From positions 1 to 39,802 of the forward strand of contig UQHJ01000018.1 of NCBI GenBank assembly GCA_900540885.1: DNA of 39,802 nt, given 5' to 3'. Numbering within the stretch: position 1 is the stretch's first letter; the number at the start of each line of letters is the position of its first letter. The notes under the pieces are model-generated. The model searched no databases and was not told where the DNA came from. It worked only from the letters and a program-made list of their open reading frames with translations. The translations under genes and the position numbers were made by a program. Below are positions 1 to 7,655 of this stretch, piece after piece. The DNA comes from an uncultured Prevotella sp. Lineage in GTDB: Bacteria; Bacteroidota; Bacteroidia; Bacteroidales; Bacteroidaceae.

Positions 1-330
1 TGCATATTTTATGTTTCATGTTTCATTTTTATGTTTCAACTTATTGATTATCAACACTTTTGAAGGCTGAAACATACGACTTTCATGTTTCACTTTTAGT
101 TTCAATGTTTCATTCTAAAAACACTGAGGGAGAAAAACAAAAACACTGAGGGAGCGATTCAAAACCTCTGTGGGAGCGATTTAAAAACACTGAGGGAGCG
201 ATAACGCGCTTCCTCAGTGTTTTTAAAAGTGAAACATGAAACTAAAAATGAAACATTAAAGTCGTATGTTTCATTTTTCTAAATGGTTGATATTCAGTTA
301 CTTTATAACAAAAAATGAAACATGAAAGAT
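1..330. repeat. Inverted and tandem repeat cluster
   Basis: No gene is visible here. Two 64-nt arms (69-132 and 209-272) are reverse complements at roughly 90 percent, allowing two one-base gaps. Between and overlapping the arms lie four contiguous 22-nt units (117-138, 139-160, 161-182, 183-204) that share the core AAAAACACTGAGGGAGCG; the third is the most diverged. A fifth, inverted copy lies at 207-224 and forms a hairpin with unit 4: a 13-bp perfect outer stem, a G-T pair, then 4 bp and a 6-nt loop. The octamer ATGTTTCA or its complement occurs ten times: 11, 18, 31, 68, 85, 105, 230, 249, 266 and 316. Function unknown. Iteron-like protein binding, a mobile-element remnant or a strong bidirectional terminator are all possible. 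Confidence 0.85.
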
Positions 331-411
331 AAATCAAAGGTTCTGAAAATGTATGGATATATGTTCTCGTGCTAAGCGACTATAAGTAGATGTTCAAAAC
401 ATGCTGCTGCC

Positions 412-461
412 GCGGGTTACAAACCCGCCCCCCAATTAGGCAGATAAATTGCAGTTTATCT
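412..461. repeat. Two hairpins with shared 14-mer, downstream of the PPTase gene
   Basis: A perfect 7-bp stem (GCGGGTT at 412-418, loop 419-421, AACCCGC at 422-428) is followed by a run of C. A second 7-bp stem is AGATAAA 442-448 with TTTATCT 455-461. On the minus strand the second hairpin lies 30 nt past the phosphopantetheinyl transferase stop, so it could terminate that transcript, but no clear T-run follows it. The 14-mer CTAATTGGGGGGCG (minus strand 439-426) recurs at 39710-39723, which suggests a dispersed palindromic repeat family. Confidence 0.55.
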
Positions 462-490
462 TTATTTGTGAACAATGAAGCTATGTTATT

Positions 491-1171
491 TTATTCCACT
501 GCAATCGTTAGTGCGTACTCAGGATAGTAGAGTAGTTCGACATGACACCTTTTCTGTAATGAGGGAAGTTGCGCTGTGTATTGCAGGAGTGGGGTCTGTC
601 TGATGATGATATCGCGTTTGAACGATAGTCCTGGTTGATCGTATAATTTATAAATAGCCTCTTTGGCACTCCACAGTGACGTATATTTTTCCATTACAGA
701 ATCTTCACTCTTCTTTAGCCATTTACTTTCGTAGTCATTTACAAACATTTGTTTTACTTTGAAAGCTTTTTTGGTAAAGCACTCAACATCCATGCCGTGG
801 GCGGAGGTGGAGAAACTAATGGCATAGATGTTGGTAGTGTGGGATATGCTTATTTTTATTTGGTCATTTGACTTGAGGAAGGGACGGCCTGTGGAATGAT
901 AGTCAATGGTGGCTTCAGGACCTAACACTTGGTGAAGGAGTAGAAGTACGGACAGCTTTTCGATAAATCTTTTGTCTCGGAGTGTGCTAAATTGGTGATA
1001 GTCTGTTGTGGGGTAGTTGCTCTCGGCAAGTTGAATGAGTCTTGACCTATTAAAGGTGTGTTGCCACAAAAAAACTCGTACTTCACCTTTTGCTAATGAG
1101 TTAGCGTTGAGTGGTACGAGTCTTTTTATCAGATCATTCTTGACTTGATAGTCACGGAATGTAAACTTCAT
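491..1171 (-). CDS. 4'-phosphopantetheinyl transferase, Sfp type
   Basis: This enzyme should transfer the phosphopantetheine arm of coenzyme A to a serine of a carrier protein, converting apo to holo form in the cytoplasm. The 226-residue length fits the Sfp/AcpT superfamily. The family motifs are in order: GRPFL at 95-99, SISHT at 108-112, the metal-binding GMDVE at 126-130, and WSAKEAIYK at 167-175, whose Glu and Lys are the usual active-site residues. It starts 29 bases after the ssb stop on the same strand and is probably the last gene of the bamD-to-ssb run. No synthase or carrier protein gene lies nearby, so the natural substrate is unknown; fatty acid ACP or a secondary-metabolite carrier are both possible. 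Confidence 0.85.
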   Translation of the reverse strand: MKFTFRDYQVKNDLIKRLVPLNANSLAKGEVRVFLWQHTFNRSRLIQLAESNYPTTDYHQFSTLRDKRFIEKLSVLLLLHQVLGPEATIDYHSTGRPFLKSNDQIKISISHTTNIYAISFSTSAHGMDVECFTKKAFKVKQMFVNDYESKWLKKSEDSVMEKYTSLWSAKEAIYKLYDQPGLSFKRDIIIRQTPLLQYTAQLPSLQKRCHVELLYYPEYALTIAVE

Positions 1172-1200
1172 GGATTTGTAATCTTTTGCGTGCCTTTTGT

Positions 1201-1650
1201 TTAGAAAGGTAATTTGCTATTGTTGTCCGTTCCTGCATTTGAAGTAGGAAATGGATTGGCTTGTGTAGCTTGTGAAGTAGTTGTACTGTTGTTAGCTTGT
1301 GGGGCAGCATTTTGGCTACGCGGTGTCAGCATCTCGATGTTTGAAGCCCATATCTCGGTTACTTTATGCGTGGTACCTTTTTTATCGGTATAAGTACGAT
1401 AGCGTAGTTCGCCTTCAACGTATAGCTTGTCGCCTTTGTGAACGTATCGTTCAACGATTTCGGCAAGTCTGCGCCATAGGTAGATACTATGCCATTCGGT
1501 GCGTTCGGGCACTTGTGTACCATTCTGCAGCGTATAGCTTGGGGTGCTTGTTGCTAAGCTAACTTGTGCAGTGCATACTCCATTGTCAATATAACGAATG
1601 TCGGGGTCTTTGCCCACATTGCCAATAAGCATTACTTTGTTGAGTGACAT
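1201..1650 (-). CDS. ssb: Single-stranded DNA-binding protein
   Basis: This binds single-stranded DNA during replication, repair and recombination, normally as a tetramer. Residues 1-105 form the SSB OB-fold, with MSLNKVMLIGNVGKDPDIRY at the start and the strand around EWHSIYLWRRLAEI in the middle. A disordered Gln/Asn/Thr/Ala-rich linker covers about 112-142. The length of 149 is normal. The C-terminus is odd: it ends DNNSKLPF, whereas the usual protein-docking tip is DDDIPF or DDDLPF. The final LPF is kept, but the acidic cluster is mostly replaced and a lysine sits four residues from the end. The gene lies between DUF4293 and the phosphopantetheinyl transferase. It may be the main SSB or a second copy; the window alone cannot decide. 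Confidence 0.93.
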   Translation of the reverse strand: MSLNKVMLIGNVGKDPDIRYIDNGVCTAQVSLATSTPSYTLQNGTQVPERTEWHSIYLWRRLAEIVERYVHKGDKLYVEGELRYRTYTDKKGTTHKVTEIWASNIEMLTPRSQNAAPQANNSTTTSQATQANPFPTSNAGTDNNSKLPF

Positions 1651-1719
1651 AGGTTTTGTGATTGTTAGAAGGTTGCTAAATCTGTGATTGTTTTACTATC
1701 ATCGCTAAAAAAGGTAGGC

Positions 1720-2205
1720 TTATCGTATTCTGTCTGCAGCTCTTACCAAGGCCTCATCGTGTTTGATAGCTCGCTTGGCTAAGTAGAGAGTAAGAAGTGA
1801 TAATAATGGAAACAGACTTGCAACTTCAAAGGTCGGAGCGAAGTCGGTTCTTCCTTTAATAGATAGCGTATAGGCTGCGAATGCTACGTACCACATGAAT
1901 GCTGTAAGCGTAGCAATGTTGACAAACTTAATTTGTTTCTTGCGATTCTTATAGTTGAAAATGGCGATGATAGCCAAGATGATAGTCAGCGTAGCCATTA
2001 CAGCTAATCCCCAGGGGTGGCGACTAATCATGCTATCTACTACTGCATTTGCTGCTGCTTGGTTGTAGTATTCGCAACTAGACATGCAGAAGCCGTAAGT
2101 AGCAGAAGCCTCTTGCTTGATGAATGAGCATACAGGCTCAAAAAAAGTAAAGGCTGAAAAAAATCCAGCCAATACGAGGTAAATGCTTTGAATGCGTTGT
2201 ATCAT
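1720..2205 (-). CDS. DUF4293 family membrane protein
   Basis: A 161-residue inner-membrane protein of unknown function. The opening MIQRIQSIYLVLAGFFSA is characteristic of DUF4293, a family found in Bacteroidota. Four hydrophobic segments are visible, at about 6-22, 68-83, 93-112 and 127-143, followed by a charged C-terminal tail. Its ATG overlaps the TGA of the omega-subunit gene by four bases (ATGA), so the two are very likely translationally coupled. The order bamD, omega, DUF4293 recurs in the phylum, but I know of no demonstrated link to either neighbour's function. Confidence 0.8.
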   Translation of the reverse strand: MIQRIQSIYLVLAGFFSAFTFFEPVCSFIKQEASATYGFCMSSCEYYNQAAANAVVDSMISRHPWGLAVMATLTIILAIIAIFNYKNRKKQIKFVNIATLTAFMWYVAFAAYTLSIKGRTDFAPTFEVASLFPLLSLLTLYLAKRAIKHDEALVRAADRIR

Positions 2206-2546
2206 GATTCAGAGCTTAAGTTGTCTTTATCCTTTGCGGGGTTGCGAAAGTAGATGTTGTGATGCAAAAACTCGTTCGCAGCGATGAGCGTGGGCTTGGG
2301 AAGCTTTTCGTAGTAGCGAGAAATTTCAATTTGTTCGCGGTTCTCGAAAGTTTCTTCCAAGTTGTCGTTGTTTGAAGCAAATTCCTTCAGCTTCTTTGAA
2401 AGGTCCTCCTTCATTTGAACTGCAATCTGGTTGGCGCGCTTTGACATGATGACAACGCTCTCGTAGATGTTGTTTGTGCCGTCGCAGAAGTCCATCAGAT
2501 TGTGTGTTACGGTGTTGGTAGGTGCTTTGCTCTTTTTGTAATCCAT
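2202..2546 (-). CDS. rpoZ: RNA polymerase omega subunit (Rpb6-like, Bacteroidota type)
   Basis: This small subunit helps assemble and stabilise RNA polymerase by clamping the beta-prime subunit. At 114 residues it matches the longer Bacteroidota form of omega. The stretch IYESVVIMSKRANQIAVQMK (about 28-47) is the conserved omega/Rpb6 helix, with the Arg-Ala-Asn-Gln-Ile core. A charged coiled region (48-75) follows and then a Pro/Leu-rich tail. The gene begins 23 bases after the bamD stop and overlaps the DUF4293 start by four bases, so the three are probably co-transcribed. Identification rests on the helix motif and the conserved gene order. Confidence 0.85.
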   Translation of the reverse strand: MDYKKSKAPTNTVTHNLMDFCDGTNNIYESVVIMSKRANQIAVQMKEDLSKKLKEFASNNDNLEETFENREQIEISRYYEKLPKPTLIAANEFLHHNIYFRNPAKDKDNLSSES

Positions 2547-2569
2547 TGTATAAATGTATTTCGTTGTTT

Positions 2570-3418
2570 TTATTTGCTTAGATTTGCTGTATCGTTGCTA
2601 TCACTCTGTACGTACTTCTTGGCTTTTGCAAAGAGTTCGTTTGCTTCCTTCATATACTTTGATTCGGGATACTCAGTAACAAAACCATAATACTCGTCAA
2701 TGGCGTTGTGATAGCGCTCTTCCTTTTTGCTCTCAACGCTGAACTGGGCAAGTTGGAACTTTGCTCTTAGGATAAGTATCGCAAAGTCTTCGCGTCGTGT
2801 CGTGTAGGGGTAGTTCTTGATAGCGTTTTCGGCTGTTACGATGCACGCACCATAGTTGCCGTTAGTACCATTGCCGATGTAGGTGCCAAGGTCGTAGTAG
2901 AGTTTGGCTGATAGATATTCCTTTTCTACTAATTTATCTTGCAACTTGAAAATCATCTCCTGCGCTTGCGGACGTAAGCGACTTGAGGGAAAATTTTCGA
3001 TAAAGTTTTGAAATTCTGTAACAGCTTGGTATGTTTCTGATTGGTCGAGTTTGGGCTCTGGCGTAATGTAGTAAAGCGAGAGACCACAGTTGTATCGAGC
3101 CTCTTCTACGTATTTGCCACGTGGATAAGTCTGGTAATACTTGCGAAAGATAGTAGAGGCAGCGTCATATGAGTGTGCCTTCATGTTGCAAAGTCCCGAT
3201 AAGTAGAGTGATTCTTCGCCTTGGTCGGTACCTTTGAGTACAGAAAGCACGTCTTGAATGAGCAACGCGGCTCGGTTGTACATGCCTTCAGCATAGTATT
3301 GCTTTGCAACTTCGTATTTGTATTCATAATCTTGCGTTTTAACTACGCGGTTATAGTCAGCGCAAGAGGTGGCTATAATGAGCGTTAGCATGCAAGCAAT
3401 GATTGAAATCTTCTTCAT
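2570..3418 (-). CDS. bamD: Outer membrane assembly lipoprotein BamD
   Basis: BamD is the essential lipoprotein partner of BamA and helps insert beta-barrel proteins in the outer membrane. The start is set at the ATG beginning MKKISIIACM (282 residues), because an upstream in-frame ATG at 3436 lies inside the promoter-like site 3434-3441. A lipoprotein signal ends in the lipobox IATSC, with Cys19 as the expected lipidated residue. The rest is tetratricopeptide-type repeats (about 28-260), including YYAEGMYNRAALLIQDVL and the segment with YQTYPRGKYVEEARYNCGLS, as in the BamD/YfiO family. It is probably the first gene of the unit with the omega gene and DUF4293. Confidence 0.9.
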   Translation of the reverse strand: MKKISIIACMLTLIIATSCADYNRVVKTQDYEYKYEVAKQYYAEGMYNRAALLIQDVLSVLKGTDQGEESLYLSGLCNMKAHSYDAASTIFRKYYQTYPRGKYVEEARYNCGLSLYYITPEPKLDQSETYQAVTEFQNFIENFPSSRLRPQAQEMIFKLQDKLVEKEYLSAKLYYDLGTYIGNGTNGNYGACIVTAENAIKNYPYTTRREDFAILILRAKFQLAQFSVESKKEERYHNAIDEYYGFVTEYPESKYMKEANELFAKAKKYVQSDSNDTANLSK

Positions 3419-3433
3419 AATTAAAATTTGTGG

Positions 3434-3441
3434 CAAAATTA
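3434..3441 (-). promoter_or_regulatory. Promoter -7 element for bamD
   Basis: The minus strand reads TAATTTTG, matching the Bacteroidota -7 consensus TAnnTTTG. It lies about 16 bases upstream of the chosen bamD ATG, implying a short leader. A TTG at 3467-3465 is a possible -33 box, but its 23-nt spacer is longer than usual, so the upstream half is uncertain. Confidence 0.5.
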
Positions 3442-3553
3442 CAAATTTAAATTGTTATTATGCGCAAGATTGCTTATGTTTTTGCGCTTATTTCGTTTTG
3501 GGTATTTGTTCTCTTCGCCCTTTTTTAGCATTGTTTGTGGTAATGGACTTATG

Positions 3554-4237
3554 CTAAATGAAGAATAAAGCGCGTATTAATACGTACAGGTAGGTGAGTT
3601 GTATGGTCGTAATTAATAGATTTATGTTGCGTGAGGAGTAGAATGATAAGGTTCGGGTTGAGCTTTGGGCCGCAGCTGTGGCATCGACTTTGCTCTTTAG
3701 TAGGTAGTGGTTGTAGCACTTATGGATAACGTAGCCCACGATAGAGCCCCAAATGAGTCCAACCATGATGTCGCCTACGTAGTGCACTCCTAAATAAACT
3801 CGTGTCCAACAATTAAGTACAACCCATGAAAAGAGCCAGATGCTTAGCCGCTTATGTTTTAAGACGAGCGATAAAAAGACGGCAATAGACATGGTGTTGG
3901 CTGCATGGCTCGAAAAGAAGCCGTACTTTCCACCTCGATATCCGTTGACGGTGTCAACAAGATACATAATTTCGGGGTTGTGTGTGGGTCGCCAACGTTC
4001 GAATAGCGGTTTGCAAATGGTTGAAGCCACCTGATCGGAGATGAGTATGCAAAGTGCAAATGCTGTAATAAAGAGGAATACTCCGCGTAGGTTGTTACCT
4101 TGTATAATGATGTATAGCAAAACTATTATTAATGGAATCCATGTACTTGTGTGGGTGGCGGTCAGTGCCATGCCATCTATATAGAGAGAATGACTTCCGT
4201 TTATAAATAGTGTGATTGTTTGATCTATGTTGAGCAT
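3554..4237 (-). CDS. PAP2 family membrane phosphatase
   Basis: A probable phosphatidate, undecaprenyl-pyrophosphate or related lipid phosphatase acting at the outer face of the inner membrane. The three PAP2 motifs are present: KPLFERWRP at 76-84, SSHA at 109-112 with His111, and R146 to H152 to D156 in RVYLGVHYVGD. Five or six hydrophobic segments surround them. The second motif has SSHA in place of the usual PSGH, a variation that keeps the catalytic His. The start is the ATG at 4237; an in-frame TTG two codons upstream is less likely. It begins 47 bases after the batE stop and may be the last gene of the bat unit. Its substrate cannot be told from the sequence. Confidence 0.85.
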   Translation of the reverse strand: MLNIDQTITLFINGSHSLYIDGMALTATHTSTWIPLIIVLLYIIIQGNNLRGVFLFITAFALCILISDQVASTICKPLFERWRPTHNPEIMYLVDTVNGYRGGKYGFFSSHAANTMSIAVFLSLVLKHKRLSIWLFSWVVLNCWTRVYLGVHYVGDIMVGLIWGSIVGYVIHKCYNHYLLKSKVDATAAAQSSTRTLSFYSSRNINLLITTIQLTYLYVLIRALFFI

Positions 4238-4284
4238 GAGCAATGATGCGTTTTATGTTCGTTAGCTTGCTAAGTGTGTGGCTC

Positions 4285-5064
4285 TTATTTTAAGTTTGCG
4301 AGCGCATTACTTCTTATCCAACAAGTAGCGTTGTCGGGTAATTGAACTTGCTGCCACCCATCTTCTTGCGTTGTTATGATATTTATCAAGACACCGCTAT
4401 GAAGTTCGCAAATGGTCTTTGACGTAGCTGATGGCGTAGAATAGGCTTGTGTTGTTTGCATGATAACTGCTTGGTGGGCAGGGTAGGGGTGGTTGTGTTC
4501 AACATAAGCAAAGCATATAGTCATGAGTGCAAGCGCAAAGGAAAGAATGCTTGTCGCAAAAGCTATCTTGTTGAGCATGATTTTAATACGTTTGTTTCTG
4601 AATAAGTAAAAGCTTACAGAAGCAAGTATTAAAAGTAGGAGGGACGTATATCCCCATGCCGTTGCACTATTTGAGAACATAACGGAACGCAACATGATGA
4701 CAAAAAGCGATGCTGATGGTTCGTCAAATTGGTCTTGCAACTTGCTCTGTGTTAGTTGTAGGTTGAACTGAGCATCTTTGTCAGAAGGGTTTAGTCGCAG
4801 TGACTGTTGGTAGGAAAAGACTGCTTTGGCAAAGTCCTTCACTCTGTAATAACAGTTGCCTAAGTTGTAGTAGATAGTGGCAGCCTGTAGTGGTGAGGTA
4901 GTGACGAAAGAGGAATCGGCAGAGATGATTTGATTGTATGCGTCAATTGCTGCAATGTAATTCTTCTGATTGTAAAGTGTTTCAGCTTCTTCAACCTTGT
5001 TCGTCGCATGGGCTGAAAGCGTGATGAGGGGTATGAGTATGAATAGAATGATATACTTCTTCAT
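4285..5064 (-). CDS. batE: BatE: TPR and SH3-like membrane protein
   Basis: The final Bat protein of the aerotolerance cluster, 259 residues from the ATG beginning MKKYIILFIL. A signal peptide ends near SAHA at residue 20. TPR repeats fill about 24-100, including YYNLGNCYYRVKDFAKAVFS. Two membrane segments lie at about 135-156 and 163-188, and a bacterial SH3-like domain fills the C-terminus (about 203-258). The reading frame runs 23 codons further upstream into batD, but the signal peptide supports the inner ATG, which lies 19 bases past the batD stop. A scaffold role in the periplasm is inferred from the domains. The bat name comes from Bacteroides fragilis, where the operon was linked to oxygen tolerance. 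Confidence 0.85.
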   Translation of the reverse strand: MKKYIILFILIPLITLSAHATNKVEEAETLYNQKNYIAAIDAYNQIISADSSFVTTSPLQAATIYYNLGNCYYRVKDFAKAVFSYQQSLRLNPSDKDAQFNLQLTQSKLQDQFDEPSASLFVIMLRSVMFSNSATAWGYTSLLLLILASVSFYLFRNKRIKIMLNKIAFATSILSFALALMTICFAYVEHNHPYPAHQAVIMQTTQAYSTPSATSKTICELHSGVLINIITTQEDGWQQVQLPDNATCWIRSNALANLK

Positions 5065-5083
5065 AATGCTTTGTTGGCATTGG

Positions 5084-6880
5084 TTATTTATGACTTTTCT
5101 TGTTCTCAGTTTCGAGCTTTTCAATAATGTCAATAGCTTGTTGGGCTAAAGAGTTGCCTTGATTGGCATCTACGGGTGCGTATTGAGCGTATTGACATTG
5201 TTCGATGAGTTGGTTTACCTTGTTGATGACAGCCTCACTGAGTCCTTGATTTGTGAGTACTTCATGAATGTGAGATGCGGTTAAATCAGAAGTGGTGAGG
5301 TTGTAGGTGTTGACAAGATAATCATAAACGTACTTTAGCGTGTCAGCACTATTGTTCGTCTTGTTGGCGCAGTCTTGTAATTGTTTAATGGCTCGTTGTG
5401 CAGCATAGCGTTTTTTATACGTTACATCGTTTCTGATGCTCGCCCATTTGCTAACGGCATACAAGGTCGCAATGCAAATGATGATTATGATAGCAAAGAG
5501 GAGGCGGAAAGGCCATGTTCCCCACTCAAGAAGCGCTGAGGGGGATGTATGGAGCGGTCGAATGTCGCTCTTTAAAAGTGCTAATTGCTTGTCAACATCT
5601 GCATTCGAGCGTTCGCCCTTTTCGACGTGGAGCGTAATGGCTTGTGTGCGAATAGTTTTGTAGCTATTGCTTTCCGTGTCGAAGAATACGAATTCTGTAG
5701 CAGGTATGGCGTAATCGCCAACGTTGCGGGGAACGAACGTGTAGTCAAAAGTTAACTGTCCGTGAAGACCGTTAGCAGTAGCTTTGGTGTTATCGTTTGT
5801 TTTAGCATCGTAGGTGTCGAAGTCGGATGGGAACTTTACTTGCGGTGCGCTGATGAGTTTTAGATTACCTAAGCCGTTGAGGGTAATGCGGTAAGTAGCA
5901 ACATCGTTCGTCTTAATCGTCTTGTTGAGCAGTTGCGCTTGTATGTTAAATTTACCAACTGCTCCTGAGAATTTTGCAGGACGTGGTTGTGGAAGTGCCT
6001 CTACTTGAAGTGTGATGGGGGCTACCGAGCGGCGTACTTGAACACTGATTGTACCACCACCATTGAAGAAAGCATCGGCCAAATCCATGGTGTTGTCTTG
6101 TTGTACAACAGCGCAGTCGAACGTTATACTGGGAATGGTCAACTTTCCACTCGTTTGTGGAAATACTACGTATTGCAAAATAGTGCCTGTGCGATAGGTG
6201 CGCCCATTTCGATGTTCAATGTAGGTTTGAATTTGGTTACCAGGTAGCGGTATCTCTTGCGAAATAAGTCCTTTGAAGTCGGGCTTTTGTGTTAGACTTG
6301 TGTTAGAGAGTCCAACGCCAACGCGGGCATGAATGCGATAGGTGAGTAGCACGGCTTCTTGTTCGTGTACAGTCGTGCGACTGGGGGTGACGTCAATGAA
6401 GAGATCGTTGTTGGTAACGGAACTGCCCGCTTGTTGCACACTATTATTCGTTCCGACATTTGGTGAATGGGGGCCGTTTGACGCAGAATGGTTGGCTTGT
6501 GCATTTAATGTAACACTATTTGAATGCACGCTTTTACCATTAACACGTATGCTTGCAGGGCCGATAGTAATCTTTCCACTCTTGCGAGCAGAGAGTATAT
6601 AGGTGAAGGTCGTTGTTTCGGAGTGTGAGGCGTGTCCGTTGATAATCTGATAGTTACTAAAAGTAGAGGTAGAAGGACCGCTGAGCACTTCGAAATTAGA
6701 CAAAGAAGGAGGAGTGAAATTGTTTGCGTCATTGCTGGCAATGGTAAATGTAAGACGATAGTAGCCTCCGACGTCTTCTATATGTGCTTTGAACGATTGG
6801 GCATTCGTATTATATGTTGCTGAAATGCTTATCAAGACAAAGCATAGCATTATTCTAAATATGTGCAGCTTTTGTGTCAT
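5084..6880 (-). CDS. batD: BatD: aerotolerance membrane protein
   Basis: A 598-residue envelope protein of the BatD family. A signal peptide (1-27, ending TNAQ) is followed by a long beta-rich extracytoplasmic region, a membrane segment at about 456-480 (PFRLLFAIIIIICIATLYAV) and a cytoplasmic helical tail. Family-typical features are the opening FKAHIEDVGGYYRLTFTIAS and repeated Ig-like modules ending in phrases such as GKITIGPASI and SGKLTIPSITFD. Residues 128-155 form a Ser/Asn-rich linker. It lies between batC (61-base gap) and batE (19-base gap). The molecular role is unknown; the topology suggests it links the periplasm to the cytoplasmic MoxR ATPase side. Confidence 0.9.
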   Translation of the reverse strand: MTQKLHIFRIMLCFVLISISATYNTNAQSFKAHIEDVGGYYRLTFTIASNDANNFTPPSLSNFEVLSGPSTSTFSNYQIINGHASHSETTTFTYILSARKSGKITIGPASIRVNGKSVHSNSVTLNAQANHSASNGPHSPNVGTNNSVQQAGSSVTNNDLFIDVTPSRTTVHEQEAVLLTYRIHARVGVGLSNTSLTQKPDFKGLISQEIPLPGNQIQTYIEHRNGRTYRTGTILQYVVFPQTSGKLTIPSITFDCAVVQQDNTMDLADAFFNGGGTISVQVRRSVAPITLQVEALPQPRPAKFSGAVGKFNIQAQLLNKTIKTNDVATYRITLNGLGNLKLISAPQVKFPSDFDTYDAKTNDNTKATANGLHGQLTFDYTFVPRNVGDYAIPATEFVFFDTESNSYKTIRTQAITLHVEKGERSNADVDKQLALLKSDIRPLHTSPSALLEWGTWPFRLLFAIIIIICIATLYAVSKWASIRNDVTYKKRYAAQRAIKQLQDCANKTNNSADTLKYVYDYLVNTYNLTTSDLTASHIHEVLTNQGLSEAVINKVNQLIEQCQYAQYAPVDANQGNSLAQQAIDIIEKLETENKKSHK

Positions 6881-6941
6881 GTTTCTTTGTTACTATAGTA
6901 ATCATCCTATTTACATCACGAGGTAGATGTAGGGGCGGCTT

Positions 6942-7655
6942 TTACCAGTTTTTGCCTTTGGCTCTCTGTTTGGGTTGATGTTGCTTTAGTTTTTCAAGAG
7001 CTCGTTTTTCAGCTTGCTTGGCAAGATTAATATATTGCTGTGTTTGTTGTTGCTCTTGTTGCTTATCTTGTTGATTTTGCTCTTGCTGTTGTTTCTTATT
7101 GTTATTTTGTCGTTTATCTTGCTCTTGTTGTTTCTTTTGGTTTTGTTGCTTGTTTTTCTGCTTGTTTTGTTGAGGATTATTCTTCAACTGCTTTTGACAC
7201 AATGCCAAATTGTAGCGAGTGCGTTCGTCATGTGGATTGAGTCTCAACGATTGCTTGTATTGTTCAATCGCATTGAGAAGTAATTGTTGTTGCTGGTCGC
7301 GACTCTTTGAAGCAGCGCTTTGACTTATGTAGCCTCGATTGTGCCATGCCATGGCGCGTACTTGCTTGTTGGGGTCGGTTTGTGCAACACGATTGTATAA
7401 ACTATCAGCAGCTTTAATGTCGCCTTTAGTTAAGTAAACGTTGGCAAGGTTGAACATGGCTCGGCTATTTGAAGCATCTTTTTTAAGTACTTTAAGATAG
7501 TATTGAGCTGCTTTGTAAGGATTGTTAGCATGGAAGTTTTGGTTCCCTATATGCGTATACCTATATACTTTAGTCTGTGCTTTTGCTGGCGAAGCGTAAA
7601 GAGCGAGGAAAAGTGGCACGAGTATGAATAGGGCTGTTTTTGTCAAACGAATCAT
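6942..7655 (-). CDS. batC: BatC: TPR protein with Gln/Lys/Asn-rich tail
   Basis: A 237-residue protein with an N-terminal signal or anchor (1-26, ending SPAKA), three TPR-type repeats at about 36-150 (for example AAQYYLKVLKKDASNSRAMF and LRLNPHDERTRYNLALCQKQ), then a strongly biased tail, about 158-230, of Gln, Lys and Asn. The tail ends in a charged helix with ALEKLKQHQPKQRAKGKNW. The ATG overlaps the batB TGA by four bases (ATGA), implying coupled translation. TPRs suggest protein binding, probably to BatA/BatB or BatD; this is inference. The repeated CAA/AAA codons create long leucine-rich open frames on the opposite strand, which are not genes. Confidence 0.9.
   Translation of the reverse strand: MIRLTKTALFILVPLFLALYASPAKAQTKVYRYTHIGNQNFHANNPYKAAQYYLKVLKKDASNSRAMFNLANVYLTKGDIKAADSLYNRVAQTDPNKQVRAMAWHNRGYISQSAASKSRDQQQQLLLNAIEQYKQSLRLNPHDERTRYNLALCQKQLKNNPQQNKQKNKQQNQKKQQEQDKRQNNNKKQQQEQNQQDKQQEQQQTQQYINLAKQAEKRALEKLKQHQPKQRAKGKNW

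Noticed and set aside
117..204. Possible CRISPR array
   Set aside because: The four 22-nt units are directly contiguous with no spacers, and no cas gene lies nearby.
1..330. Plasmid replication origin
   Set aside because: The iteron-like repeats suggest it, but no initiator gene is visible in the window and the neighbours are core chromosomal genes.
7014..7283. Leucine-rich small protein on the plus strand inside batC
   Set aside because: It is the complement of the CAA/AAA-rich tail of batC, which has strong TPR and operon support on the minus strand.
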